Shown: positions 18,745 through 27,430, counted from the stretch's first letter. The stretch: 64,000 nt of DNA from Cupriavidus necator (GCA_022041995.1 CP074381.1:1550001-1614000), one strand, 5' to 3'. Program-made: numbers and translations. The notes: generated by a model from the letters alone, not told the origin.

Positions 18745-18981
18745 ATGCAGGCTGGTTACCGGGCTGAGGTTGAAACGCGGATGAAGCGGCTGTACGCGCG
18801 CTTGTCGGAGAAGGACCGACGGCGGTATGCGGCTGTGGAGGCGGACAAGCTGGGCCATGGCGGTTTCGAATATATTGCGAAACTGTTTGAAATGGACCCG
18901 AAAACAATTAGACAAGGGCTAAAGGACCTGGAAGAAGAGCTGGATCCGGTTGGAGAGCGGATCCGAAAAAAAGGGGCGTAA
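18745..18981 (+). CDS. ISAzo13 transposase, N-terminal frame
   Basis: 78 codons encoding the N-terminal region of the transposase (MQAGYRAEVETRMKRLYARL, then a helix-turn-helix like FEYIAKLFEMDPKTIRQGL). The frame closes just after an A7 run at 18966-18972. The downstream frame, which overlaps this one by 32 bases, contains the catalytic domain. With six A's instead of seven the two would be a single reading frame. ATG 18745 is preceded by GGAGG at a suitable distance. Confidence 0.75.
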   Translation: MQAGYRAEVETRMKRLYARLSEKDRRRYAAVEADKLGHGGFEYIAKLFEMDPKTIRQGLKDLEEELDPVGERIRKKGA

Positions 18982-19951
18982 ATCCAGGTTAACGGACCAT
19001 CCGGAGTGGAACGCGGTATTTCTAGATGTGGTGCGAGAGCATACGGCGGGTAATCCACAACACGGCATCATCTGGACGGATCTGAAGCCACGCGAAATCG
19101 CACAGGCGATGACGCAGCAAGTAGGCGAACGGGTGAGCGTGCGAACGGTCCGGCAGCTGCTAAAGCGCAACGGTTTTTCCCGGCGGCAATCACAGAAAAA
19201 GAAGTCGTTCAAGTCCCACGCACAACGCGACGTACAATTTCAGCGTATTACGCAACTCAAGGCGGAATATCTCGAAGACGACCAGCCTGTCCTCAGCATC
19301 GATACGAAGAAGAAGGAGATGCTGGGCAATTTCTATCGCGACGGCAAGCTCTACACGCGCGAGCAGCTTGAAGTCCTCGACCATGATTTTCCGAGCTACA
19401 GCGAAGGCAAGGTCATCCCGCATGGGCTGTACGACATCGGGCTGAACAAGGCACATGTGAACATCGGGGTGAGCCGTGACACGACGCAGTTTGCCTGCGA
19501 CAGCGTAGCGCACTGGTGGGAAAAACAGGGTCGCGCCGATTATCCCCAAGCCACACGGTTACTGCTACTGTGCGATGGCGGAGGTAGCAACCCAAGTGAT
19601 TCGTGGCTTTTCAAAGCGGATCTGCAAGATCTGGCAGACCGGCTCGGACTGGAAATCCGGGTGGCCCACTACGCCCCATACTGCTCGAAACATAATCCGA
19701 TCGAGCACCGCGTGTTTCCACACATTACGCGAGCCTGTGCTGGCGTAGTCTTCAGCAGCGTTAGTCTGGTTCGTGAACTGATCGAAAAAGCCTGCACAAA
19801 AACCGGACTGAAAGTTACTGCTGACATTCTTGACGGAGTCTATGAAGCCGGACGGACAGTCACTCGTTGCGTCCGTGCTTCACTGAACATCGAGTACGAC
19901 TCAACCTTGCCTGCGTGGAACTACAGCATCCGCTCACGGAACGCCGCATAG
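18950..19951 (+). CDS. ISAzo13 transposase, catalytic frame
   Basis: 333 codons with the DDE catalytic core: D in VLSIDTKKKEMLGNF, D in LLLLCDGGGSNPSDSW, and E in HNPIEHRVFPHI, the ISAzo13-family pattern. The N-terminal part holds a second DNA-binding region (REIAQAMTQQVGERVSVRTV). The protein is probably made as a fusion with the preceding frame through realignment at the A7 run, or the genomic run is really A6 and the assembly has one A too many. Confidence 0.85.
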   Translation: MESGSEKKGRKSRLTDHPEWNAVFLDVVREHTAGNPQHGIIWTDLKPREIAQAMTQQVGERVSVRTVRQLLKRNGFSRRQSQKKKSFKSHAQRDVQFQRITQLKAEYLEDDQPVLSIDTKKKEMLGNFYRDGKLYTREQLEVLDHDFPSYSEGKVIPHGLYDIGLNKAHVNIGVSRDTTQFACDSVAHWWEKQGRADYPQATRLLLLCDGGGSNPSDSWLFKADLQDLADRLGLEIRVAHYAPYCSKHNPIEHRVFPHITRACAGVVFSSVSLVRELIEKACTKTGLKVTADILDGVYEAGRTVTRCVRASLNIEYDSTLPAWNYSIRSRNAA

Positions 19952-19980
19952 CGGGAAGTTATTTCGAGCACGTTCCTAAG
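19952..19980 (-). repeat. Right terminal inverted repeat of the ISAzo13-like element
   Basis: Begins CGGGAAGTTATTTC and ends ACGTTCCTAAG, the inverted partner of 18655-18683; the transposase stop codon is immediately before it. Confidence 0.8.
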
Positions 19981-20063
19981 CTAGGGAAGTCACGCGGCGC
20001 GCCCGCATGGCAGCCGCGGCCCGCGGCTGCCGGCCGGCCCTCCCGGCACCGCGCGGCCCCAAC

Positions 20064-21143
20064 ATGCCGATGTTCAAGCAGCAACTCCGCCTGTGCACCA
20101 GCCGTGACGGCGTTCGCCTTGCGTACGCAATCACGGGCAGCGGCGCGCCGCTGGTCAAGGCGGCCAACTGGATGAGCCACCTGGAGTTCGACGTCGGCAG
20201 CCCGGTGTGGAGCCACATGATCACGGCGCTGTCTGCCACGCATACGCTGATCCGCTATGACGAGCGCGGCTGCGGGCTGTCTGACCGGGATATCGAGGAC
20301 CTGTCCTTCGATGCCTGGCTGCGCGACCTGGAGACCATCGTCGACGCCACCGGGGTCAACCATTTTCCGCTGCTGGGTATCTCGCAGGGCGCATCGATTG
20401 CCGTCGCCTACGCAGTTGCGCATCCCGAGCGGGTCAGCCACCTGGTGCTGCACGGCGGCTACGCGCGCGGGCGCCTGAAGCGCGACAACCTGAGCCAGCG
20501 CCTGCTGGAAGAGGCCGAGCTGATGAACAAGCTCGCCGAGCTTGGCTGGGGCCAGGAGAACCCCGCCTTTCGCCAGTTCTTCACCACCCAGTTCATCCCC
20601 GGCGGCACGGCCGAGCAGCATGCATGGTTCAACGAGCTGGAGCGGGCCTCGACCTCGCCGCTGAATGCGGCACGCTTCATGCGCGTCTTCAATGAGATCG
20701 ACGTGGTGAAGCTGCTGCCGCAGGTATCGTGCCCGACGCTGGTGCTGCACGCGGTGCGCGATGCGCGCGTGCCGTTCGACGAAGGTCGCCTGATCGCCAG
20801 CGAGATTCCCGGCGCGCGCTTCGTGCCGCTGGAAAGCGGCAATCACCTGTTGCTGGAAACCGAGCCCGCATGGCTGCGCTGGCTGGACGAGGTGCGCGCC
20901 TTCCTGCCGGCTGGGGAGCCAGTGCGCGACCCGGCCTTCACCGCGCTGACACGGCGCGAGCGCGATATCGTCGAACTGATCGCGCAAGGCCGCGACAACG
21001 CCCAGATCGCCGCCCATCTCGACCTATGTGAAAAGACCGTGCGCAACCACATCACCAGCATTTTCGCCAAGCTGGAAGTGGAGAACCGCGCGCAGGCCAT
21101 TGTGCTGGCGCGCAAGGCCGGCTTCGATCGCGCCGGCGCCTGA
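20064..21143 (+). CDS. Alpha/beta hydrolase fused to a LuxR-type DNA-binding domain
   Basis: A two-domain protein of about 359 residues. Residues 1-280 form an alpha/beta hydrolase with nucleophile GISQGAS (about 115), acid in HAVRDARVPFD and the final histidine in ESGNHLLLE. Residues 295-355 are a LuxR/GerE helix-turn-helix: FTALTRRERDIVELIAQGRDN, then AQIAAHLDLCEKTVRNHITSIFAKL. It may be a regulator that uses the hydrolase fold to sense or process an ester-type signal. ATG 20064 gives the domain start; ATG 20070 is also possible. The insertion sequence ends only 84 bases upstream and may have replaced the native promoter. Confidence 0.8.
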   Translation: MPMFKQQLRLCTSRDGVRLAYAITGSGAPLVKAANWMSHLEFDVGSPVWSHMITALSATHTLIRYDERGCGLSDRDIEDLSFDAWLRDLETIVDATGVNHFPLLGISQGASIAVAYAVAHPERVSHLVLHGGYARGRLKRDNLSQRLLEEAELMNKLAELGWGQENPAFRQFFTTQFIPGGTAEQHAWFNELERASTSPLNAARFMRVFNEIDVVKLLPQVSCPTLVLHAVRDARVPFDEGRLIASEIPGARFVPLESGNHLLLETEPAWLRWLDEVRAFLPAGEPVRDPAFTALTRRERDIVELIAQGRDNAQIAAHLDLCEKTVRNHITSIFAKLEVENRAQAIVLARKAGFDRAGA

Positions 21144-21368
21144 ATTCCGGACCTGAGGCTGTGATGCGGCCGATACCTGCCAGCGTCAGATTGTCCCGCT
21201 ATCCGACCCCTTGAAATCCGCGCGGGGCAGTACTAATTATGGATTGCCCAGTCGTCGCGGCAACGCGGCGCTGCGTGTTTTCCGTTGGTTTGCAGCGGCC
21301 CGGCAGGAGACCAGGTGCACTACATCAGGGTCAAGCGCCTCCCCGCTGCATAGAAGGAGGTTCTAACC

Positions 21369-21809
21369 ATGAGTGACTTCTTTTTCGGGAACGACCCGTT
21401 CAGTGAATTCGACCGGATGCAACGGCAGATGGCGAATCTCTTCGGCGGGTTTCCAACCAGCCTGCGCTCCGGGCGTTTCGGGGCGTTCCCGCCGCTGAAT
21501 ATCGGCATGACCGATGACTCGATCGAGATCGTGGTGTTCGCGCCCGGCATCAAGACGGACCAGCTCGAGGTATCGATCGACAAGGGCCTGCTGACCATCA
21601 GCGGCGAGCGTGCCCAGGTGCAGCCGGAGGGCGAAGCCGAGGTACGGCCCTATGCGCAGGAGCGCTTCTTCGGCAGCTTCCGCCGCGTGATCGAGTTGCC
21701 GCAGTCGGCCGATCCGGACAAGGTGCAGGCACGTTATACCAACGGCTGCCTGTCGATCAGCGTAGGCAAGCGCGAAGCATCGCGTCCGCGCGCCATCACC
21801 GTCAGCTAA
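21369..21809 (+). CDS. Hsp20/alpha-crystallin small heat-shock protein (first copy)
   Basis: A 146-residue small heat-shock chaperone that holds unfolded proteins for refolding. The central alpha-crystallin domain runs from about residue 40 (PPLNIGMTDDSIEIVVFAPG) through ISGERAQVQ and FFGSFRRVIELP to NGCLSISVGKRE. It has a very strong AAGGAGG site before ATG 21369. A CCCTTGAAA at 21208-21216 resembles a sigma-32 -35 element, but the matching CCCCAT -10 is not evident. It is 15 bases from the second copy, so they are one operon. Confidence 0.93.
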   Translation: MSDFFFGNDPFSEFDRMQRQMANLFGGFPTSLRSGRFGAFPPLNIGMTDDSIEIVVFAPGIKTDQLEVSIDKGLLTISGERAQVQPEGEAEVRPYAQERFFGSFRRVIELPQSADPDKVQARYTNGCLSISVGKREASRPRAITVS

Positions 21810-21824
21810 CGTGAGGAGGAAGCC

Positions 21825-22250
21825 ATGAACGATTCGAAGCAGGTCGTCCAGCGCGACCAGAACACAAGCGGCCAAGGCGAGCAGGGCGCCGTCGCGCAAC
21901 GCCGCGAGGAAATCCAGACCATGACGCTGGTGCCCGCGGTCGATATCTACGAGACCTCCGCAGGGGTCACGCTGTGGGCGGATCTGCCCGGCGTGCCGCG
22001 CGAGAACCTCGAGGTCAACGTCCACGACAGCAGTCTGCGCATCGAAGGCGAAGCCGTCGTGCCGACGCCCGCGAGCCTGCGCGTGCAGCATGCCGAGATT
22101 CGGCAGCCGCGCTATGCGCGTACGTTTACGCTCAGCCCGGATCTTGACGCCTCGCGCATCGAGGCCAACTTGCAGGACGGCGTGCTGAAGCTGACGATCC
22201 CGCGCAGGGAAGAGGCGCGGCCGCGGCGGATTGAAGTGTCGGTCGGCTGA
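21825..22250 (+). CDS. Hsp20/alpha-crystallin small heat-shock protein (second copy)
   Basis: A 141-residue Hsp20 relative with a longer, polar N-terminus (SKQVVQRDQNTSGQGEQG) and an alpha-crystallin domain from about residue 40 (VPAVDIYETSAGVTLWADLPG through LEVNVHDSSLRIEGEA to DGVLKLTIPRREE). It is distinct enough from the first copy to be a class B-type partner. The start has GAGGAGG upstream. The pair probably forms hetero-oligomers, as with IbpA and IbpB. Confidence 0.93.
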   Translation: MNDSKQVVQRDQNTSGQGEQGAVAQRREEIQTMTLVPAVDIYETSAGVTLWADLPGVPRENLEVNVHDSSLRIEGEAVVPTPASLRVQHAEIRQPRYARTFTLSPDLDASRIEANLQDGVLKLTIPRREEARPRRIEVSVG

Positions 22251-22262
22251 GGCTGCGGGTGT

Positions 22263-22290
22263 GCTCCCCTCTCCCGCTTGCGGAGAGGGA
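22263..22290. repeat. Partial copy of the 11511-11640 palindromic repeat
   Basis: GCTCCCCTCTCCCGCTTGCG is identical to the left hairpin of the larger element; the return strand GGAGAGGG is one G short. It lies in the 100-base gap between the convergent hsp20 and UDP-pentose synthase genes. Confidence 0.65.
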
Positions 22291-22350
22291 GTACCCAAGC
22301 GAGAAGGAGCGCCAGCAGGCTTCGGCATGCGGCTTGAGACTGCCTCCAGC

Positions 22351-23406
22351 CTACCCCTGGTTCACCAACGTCCTTGCGTCCGTCACGTGCGTGCGATACG
22401 CCTCGAAGATCCGCCGCAGCGCCGCTTCCATGCTGATCCCGGGCTTCCAGCCCAGTTCTTCGATGGTGTTGTCGATCTTCGGCACGCGGTGCTGCACGTC
22501 CTGGTAGCCCTTGCCGTAGAAGTCGCCCGACGAGGTCTCGATGATCTGCGTCTTGCGCGCTTCGTCAGCGTATTCCGGGTAGTCGGCGGCCATCTTCAGC
22601 ATCATCTCGGCCAGCTCGCGCACCGAGTGGATATTGCCCGGGTTGCCGATGTTGTAGATCTTGCCGCTGGCCACGCCGTTGGGATTCTCGATGATGCGCA
22701 TCAGCGCGTCGATGCCGTCGGCGATATCGGCAAAGGCGCGCTGCTGCGCGCCGCCATCGACCAGCTTGATCGGTTCGCCGCGCACGATATGGCCGAGGAA
22801 TTGCGTCACCACGCGCGACGAGCCTTCCTTTGATTCGAAGATCGAGTCCAGCCCCGCGCCGATCCAGTTGAACGGACGGAACAGGGTGTAGTTCAGGCCT
22901 TGCTCCATGCCGTAGGCGTGGATCACACGGTCCATCAGCTGCTTGGAGCAGGCATAGATCCAGCGCGGCTTGTTGATCGGGCCGTAGACCAGCGGCGAGG
23001 CCTCGGGGTCGAACTCATCATCGCTGCACATGCCGTAGACCTCGGAGGTCGACGGGAACACCAGGTGCTTGCCGTACTTGACCGCGGCGCGCACGATCGG
23101 CAGGTTGGCCTCGAAGTCCAGCTCGAACACGCGCAGCGGCTGGCGCACGTAGGTCGCCGGGGTGGCGATGGCCACCAGCGGCAGCACCACGTCGCACTTG
23201 CGGATGTTGTACTCGATCCACTCCTTGTTGATGGTGATGTCACCCTCGAAGAAGTGCATGCGCGGATGGTCGACGAGATCGCCGAGGCGGTCCGACGACA
23301 TGTCCATGCCGTAGACCTCCCACGGCGTGGTTTCCAGGATGCGGCGCGTCAGGTGGTGGCCGATGAAGCCGTTGACGCCGAGGATCAGTACTTTCTTGCC
23401 TTGCAT
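22351..23406 (-). CDS. UDP-4-keto-pentose / UDP-xylose synthase (ArnA C-terminal-like)
   Basis: A 351-residue short-chain dehydrogenase matching the decarboxylase half of ArnA but standing alone, as in the bifunctional enzyme described from Ralstonia solanacearum. It oxidises and decarboxylates UDP-glucuronic acid to UDP-4-keto-pentose, which can be reduced to UDP-xylose or aminated to UDP-Ara4N. NAD-binding GVNGFIGHHL is at residues 10-19; the STSEVYG and Y-x3-K (YACSK) catalytic elements follow near 135-170, and the FRPFNWIG active-site loop is present. It follows the ArnT-type gene at a 44-base interval. Confidence 0.88.
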   Translation of the reverse strand: MQGKKVLILGVNGFIGHHLTRRILETTPWEVYGMDMSSDRLGDLVDHPRMHFFEGDITINKEWIEYNIRKCDVVLPLVAIATPATYVRQPLRVFELDFEANLPIVRAAVKYGKHLVFPSTSEVYGMCSDDEFDPEASPLVYGPINKPRWIYACSKQLMDRVIHAYGMEQGLNYTLFRPFNWIGAGLDSIFESKEGSSRVVTQFLGHIVRGEPIKLVDGGAQQRAFADIADGIDALMRIIENPNGVASGKIYNIGNPGNIHSVRELAEMMLKMAADYPEYADEARKTQIIETSSGDFYGKGYQDVQHRVPKIDNTIEELGWKPGISMEAALRRIFEAYRTHVTDARTLVNQG

Positions 23407-23450
23407 TGGATTTGACGAATGGCAGGGGAAATCAGGATGCGCCGGCGCGG

Positions 23451-25190
23451 CTAGCGCCCGCCGGCGAGGGGAAAGTTGGCGACGGCCACGCGCCGCCAGT
23501 CGCGCGCGACGACATGCATCGGCACGCGCGCGCTCAGTTCAGAGAATGCCTGCGGCGAGAGCAGCGCGATGGCACGCGGGCCGTGCTGCCAGGCATCGAC
23601 GAAGGCATCGAGGGTCGGCAGCCACTTCTGCGGCTCCTGCCCGGCGCCGAAAGCGAGCTCGTCGGCCTGCGCCACCATGGTGAGCGGATGGCGCAGATAG
23701 AAGGGCAGGGTATGGTCGAGCATGCCGACGCCGTAGAGCGGCATGCCGGGGCGCAGCACGCGTTCGATCGGCGCCACCATGTCGATGCCCGAGGCGGAGC
23801 GGCCGATCGCCTCGTGGCCGAGCAATGCGGTGGAGAACGCCAGCAGCATGCCGAATGCATAGGCCGTGATGCTGGCCAGGCGGCCATGCCGCCGCAGCAG
23901 CCACAGCCCCATGGCGGCGCTGCCGAGCACCAGCGTGAATGCCAGCGCGGCCCATACGGCGTACGCGCGGTACAGCGCGTTGGGAGTGTTATTGGAATCC
24001 AGCGTAGCCACGACCGGGCTCGCCAGCAGGCCGATCGCGCCCACCACCAGCATCGCGCACAGCTGCCTGCGCCAGGATTGGTCGCCGGTCCGCGCCAGCG
24101 CTGCGCCCGCCAGGATCGCCAGTGCGGGAAATACCGGCAGGATGTAGCCGGGCAGCTTCGAACCCGACAGGCTGAAGAACACGAAGATCACCGCTGCCCA
24201 AAGCCCTGCCATCAGCGCAGGCCGGAACGGCCTGGGTCCATCAGTGGTCAACACCGCGGCACGCTGCCTGACCGCTCGGAACATGCCGGGGACCAGGCCC
24301 AGCCACGGCAGGAAACCGCCTACCACCAGCGGCACGAAGTACCACAGCGCGCCCTTGCGCGCATGGACAGTCGAGGTATAGCGCTGCCAGTGCTCGTGGA
24401 TAAAGAAGAAGCGCAGGAATTCCGGATTGCGCTGCGCCACCAGCCAGTACCACGGCACCACCACCAGCAACATCAGCGCGATCCCGGCCGGCGCATGCAG
24501 GCGGCGCCACAGTGCCAGGTCGCGCGTCACGCAGCTGTACACCACCAGCACCAGTCCGGGCAGCGCCAGCCCGACCAGTCCCTTGGTCAGTACCGCCACG
24601 CCCATTGCCGCCCAGCACGCAAGCATCCAGTTGCGGCGCGCCGACGGCGTGGCATCAGGGTGCTGGGCCAGCAGCATGCAGGCGAGCACGCAGGCCATGA
24701 TGCCGGACAGGGTCATGTCCAGCGTATTGAAATGCGCGGCGACGTTCCACATGGGCGCACTCGCCAGCACCAGTCCCGTCAGCAGCCCCGCACGGGCACC
24801 GAACCAGCGCCCGGCGGCCAGCATCGATACGCCCAGCCCGACCATGCCCGCCAGCGCCACGCACAAGCGCGCCTGCCAGTCGCCGATGCCGAACACTGCG
24901 TATGACAGCGCGGTGGCCCACATATGGAACGGCGGCTTTTCGAAGTACTTCAGCCCGTTGTAGCGGATCGTGACCCAGTCGCCCGTGCTCAGCATTTCGC
25001 GGGCGATCTCGGCATAGCGGCCCTCGTCGGGCCCGAGCAGGTGGCGCACGCCCAGCGTGCCGAACCACAATAGCGCGAATGCCAGCACCACCAGCCCCAG
25101 CGTGAGCGCGGGCACCCCTGCCAGGCGCGCGGCGGGCCGGGTGGTGACGAGACCTGGCTTGGCGGCGAGGCGATCGGAACGGTGCTGCAT
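23451..25190 (-). CDS. arnT: ArnT-type lipid A glycosyltransferase
   Basis: A large GT-C-fold membrane enzyme of about 579 residues (606 if a GTG at 25271 is used, whose extra 27 residues are serine/proline-rich). The periplasmic motif GPDEGRYAEIAREML with the family DE pair, then YFEKPPFHMW, define the ArnT/PMT group, followed by about twelve hydrophobic helices. ArnT transfers 4-amino-4-deoxy-arabinose to lipid A and confers polymyxin resistance. It is upstream of the UDP-pentose synthase and divergent from a PmrAB-like pair. The other arn genes are not in the window. Confidence 0.85.
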   Translation of the reverse strand: MQHRSDRLAAKPGLVTTRPAARLAGVPALTLGLVVLAFALLWFGTLGVRHLLGPDEGRYAEIAREMLSTGDWVTIRYNGLKYFEKPPFHMWATALSYAVFGIGDWQARLCVALAGMVGLGVSMLAAGRWFGARAGLLTGLVLASAPMWNVAAHFNTLDMTLSGIMACVLACMLLAQHPDATPSARRNWMLACWAAMGVAVLTKGLVGLALPGLVLVVYSCVTRDLALWRRLHAPAGIALMLLVVVPWYWLVAQRNPEFLRFFFIHEHWQRYTSTVHARKGALWYFVPLVVGGFLPWLGLVPGMFRAVRQRAAVLTTDGPRPFRPALMAGLWAAVIFVFFSLSGSKLPGYILPVFPALAILAGAALARTGDQSWRRQLCAMLVVGAIGLLASPVVATLDSNNTPNALYRAYAVWAALAFTLVLGSAAMGLWLLRRHGRLASITAYAFGMLLAFSTALLGHEAIGRSASGIDMVAPIERVLRPGMPLYGVGMLDHTLPFYLRHPLTMVAQADELAFGAGQEPQKWLPTLDAFVDAWQHGPRAIALLSPQAFSELSARVPMHVVARDWRRVAVANFPLAGGR

Positions 25191-25398
25191 GCGGGAACGG
25201 CTCGGCGTGAAGGGAAGGAAAAGTGGCGCCGGAAGTGGCGATGTGCTGACGGGGGACAAGGCCATGTCCACGCCCGCGGCCCGGGCCGCGTTGAACGGGC
25301 GGACGCTTTTCAGGTCAGCGGAGGATAATGCGCGAACCTTAATGGCACATTAAGGCGGCGCATGCACAATGCCGTGATGCGTCCGGGTCACGTGGAAC

Positions 25399-26070
25399 AT
25401 GAGAATCCTTATCGTTGAAGACGACCCGATGCTGGGTGACGGGCTGCGGCGCGGGCTGCAGTTGCTGGACTATGCGGTCGACTGGTTCAGCACCGGCGCC
25501 GAAGCCGACCACGCACTCGACGTGGTCCACTACGACGCGGTAGTGCTGGACCTGGGCCTGCCTGGCGAGGACGGCATGACCCTGCTGGCACGCTGGCGTG
25601 CGCGCGGCTGCCGCATCCCGGTGATCGTGCTGACCGCGCGCGATGCGATCGACAGCCGCATCGGCGGCCTTGACGCCGGTGCCGACGACTACCTGGTCAA
25701 GCCGGTCGCGCTCGATGAGCTGGCGGCCCGGCTGCGTGCCGTGGCCCGCCGTGCCGCAGGCCTGTCGTCGCCAGTCTGGAAGCACGGCGCGCTGGAATTC
25801 CACCCGGCCGCGCGCCAGGCGTACTGGCAGGGCAAGCCCCTGGAGCTGACCAGCCGCGAAGCCATGCTGCTGGAGCTGCTGCTGGCGCACCCCAACCGGC
25901 TGTTGACGCGCGACTTCCTGCGCGACAAGCTCTATGACTGGCAGGGCGGCGTTGAAAGCAACGCGCTGGAGGTCCATATCCACCACCTGCGCCGCAAGAT
26001 CCATCCGAAGATCGTGCGCACCTTCCGTGGCGCCGGCTACACGCTGGGCGCGGCCGAGGACTGCACATGA
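25399..26070 (+). CDS. OmpR-family response regulator (PmrA/QseB-like)
   Basis: A 223-residue regulator. The receiver has the acidic pair in VEDDPM, the phosphoacceptor aspartate in VLDLGLPGEDG (residue 51), threonine in VIVLTARD and lysine in LVKPVAL. The C-terminal winged helix is typical of OmpR proteins (LLTRDFLRDKLYD, LEVHIHHLRRKI, IRTFRGAGYTL-like end). It overlaps the sensor gene by four bases. Divergence from arnT suggests it controls envelope modification; the inducing signal is unknown. Confidence 0.9.
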   Translation: MRILIVEDDPMLGDGLRRGLQLLDYAVDWFSTGAEADHALDVVHYDAVVLDLGLPGEDGMTLLARWRARGCRIPVIVLTARDAIDSRIGGLDAGADDYLVKPVALDELAARLRAVARRAAGLSSPVWKHGALEFHPAARQAYWQGKPLELTSREAMLLELLLAHPNRLLTRDFLRDKLYDWQGGVESNALEVHIHHLRRKIHPKIVRTFRGAGYTLGAAEDCT

Positions 26071-27422
26071 CGTTGCAGCGCCGGCTCATCCTTGCGGTGC
26101 TGATCGCCGCGCCGGTGGTGTGGCTGCTGACCATCGGCATGACCTACGTGCGCGCCCGGCACGAGATCAACGAACTCTATGACACCGACATGGTGCGCAT
26201 GGCGCTGCAGATGCATTCGGTGGTGCCGCTGGTGGACGTCGCCGCGGCGCCGTCGCGCACCCGGCTGCCAGAGCTGGTCGAGGGCGACCAGGGCGATGCC
26301 GGCCTGGGCGACCTTGCCATTGCCGCCTGGCTGCCGGACGGCAGGCCCTTGCATATCGATCCCGAGGGCGACCTGCTGCCGCGTGCGCCGGGTGTGAAGG
26401 GCTTTACCGACGTCAACATCGGCAAACAGTCCTGGCGGCTTTACTACCTCGATGATCCCGACACGGGCTGGCGCGTCTGCGTGGGCCAGCAAGTGGCAGA
26501 GCGCAATGAGCTGATCCTGTCCTATATCGCCGCGCAGGTGCTGCCGTGGGCAGCAGGCCTGCCGGTGCTGATCGGCCTGCTGATCTGGTTCATGCGGCGC
26601 GCCATGGCGCCGGTGCGCGCGTTGTCGACCGATATTGAAGGCCGCGCCCCCGAAGACCGCCGGCCGCTCAGCCTGCAGGCCGTGCCGGGCGAACTGGTGC
26701 CGCTGGTGCACGCCATGAACCGCCTGCTGGCGCGCGTGTCGGATTCGATCGAGCATGAGCGGCGTCTCACCGCCGATGCGGCCCATGAGATGCGCACGCC
26801 GTTGGCCGCGCTGAAGGCGCAGTGGGAAATCGCCGAGCGTTCGGCCGATGACGCCGAGCGCGCGCAGGCACGTGCCAACGTGGCTTCCGGCATCGACCGC
26901 ATCAGCCGGCTGGTGTCGCAGCTGCTGACGCTGAGCCGGCTGGAAGATGCTGCCGGCCTGCCGTCGCGCCAGCCGGTCAACTGGGTCCCGGTGGCGCAGC
27001 AGGCGCTGTCCGACTGCCTGGCGCTGGCGCAGCAGAAGCAGGTCGACGTCGAACTGGAATGGCCCCCGGAAGGGCAGGCGCCATTGCCGGTGGCGGGTGA
27101 CACCAACTTGCTGTCGCTGCTGCTGCGCAACCTGCTCGACAACGCCATCCGCTACAGCCCGCCGGGCGCGCTGGTGACCATCGATTTCCGGCCTGACGGC
27201 GTCACCGTGCGCGACCAGGGCCCGGGCGTCGCGCCTGACGTGCTGGCGCGGCTCGGCGACCGCTTCTTCCGTGGCGGATCGGGGCAACGCGAGCAGGGCC
27301 ATGGCCTCGGCATTTCGATTGCGCAGCGCGTGGCGCGGCTGCATGGGCTGGAGATTGCATTCGCCAACCGCACCGATGGCGCCGGCAAGGGCCTGGCCGT
27401 GCGGATCGCGCACGGCGGCTGA
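26067..27422 (+). CDS. Sensor histidine kinase (PmrB/QseC-like)
   Basis: A 451-residue inner-membrane kinase. An N-terminal helix (RLILAVLIAAPVVWLLTIG) and a second helix near residue 155-175 flank a periplasmic part. HAMP-like residues precede the H-box HEMRTPLAALKAQWEIAE. The N-box is LLDNAIRYSPPG and the G-boxes are VRDQGPGVAPDV and GHGLGISIAQRVARLHG. It is paired with the regulator just upstream. Confidence 0.9.
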   Translation: MTLQRRLILAVLIAAPVVWLLTIGMTYVRARHEINELYDTDMVRMALQMHSVVPLVDVAAAPSRTRLPELVEGDQGDAGLGDLAIAAWLPDGRPLHIDPEGDLLPRAPGVKGFTDVNIGKQSWRLYYLDDPDTGWRVCVGQQVAERNELILSYIAAQVLPWAAGLPVLIGLLIWFMRRAMAPVRALSTDIEGRAPEDRRPLSLQAVPGELVPLVHAMNRLLARVSDSIEHERRLTADAAHEMRTPLAALKAQWEIAERSADDAERAQARANVASGIDRISRLVSQLLTLSRLEDAAGLPSRQPVNWVPVAQQALSDCLALAQQKQVDVELEWPPEGQAPLPVAGDTNLLSLLLRNLLDNAIRYSPPGALVTIDFRPDGVTVRDQGPGVAPDVLARLGDRFFRGGSGQREQGHGLGISIAQRVARLHGLEIAFANRTDGAGKGLAVRIAHGG

Positions 27423-27430
27423 AAACGACA

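Larger units (their letters stand above)
18655..19980 (+). mobile_element. ISAzo13-family insertion sequence
   Basis: A complete element of about 1.33 kb bounded by 29-base imperfect terminal inverted repeats (18655-18683 and 19952-19980, 24 of 29 matching, with AGGAACG near the tips and GAAATAACTTCCCG inside). It carries one transposase split over two frames. GC content and codon use are lower than the neighbours. No certain target duplication is seen; CTA occurs at both edges but overlaps the repeat ends, so the exact boundary may be off by a few bases. Confidence 0.85.

Noticed and set aside
21144..21368. ROSE-type RNA thermometer before hsp20
   Set aside because: The leader would suit one, but I could not draw a hairpin that masks the AAGGAGG site with confidence.
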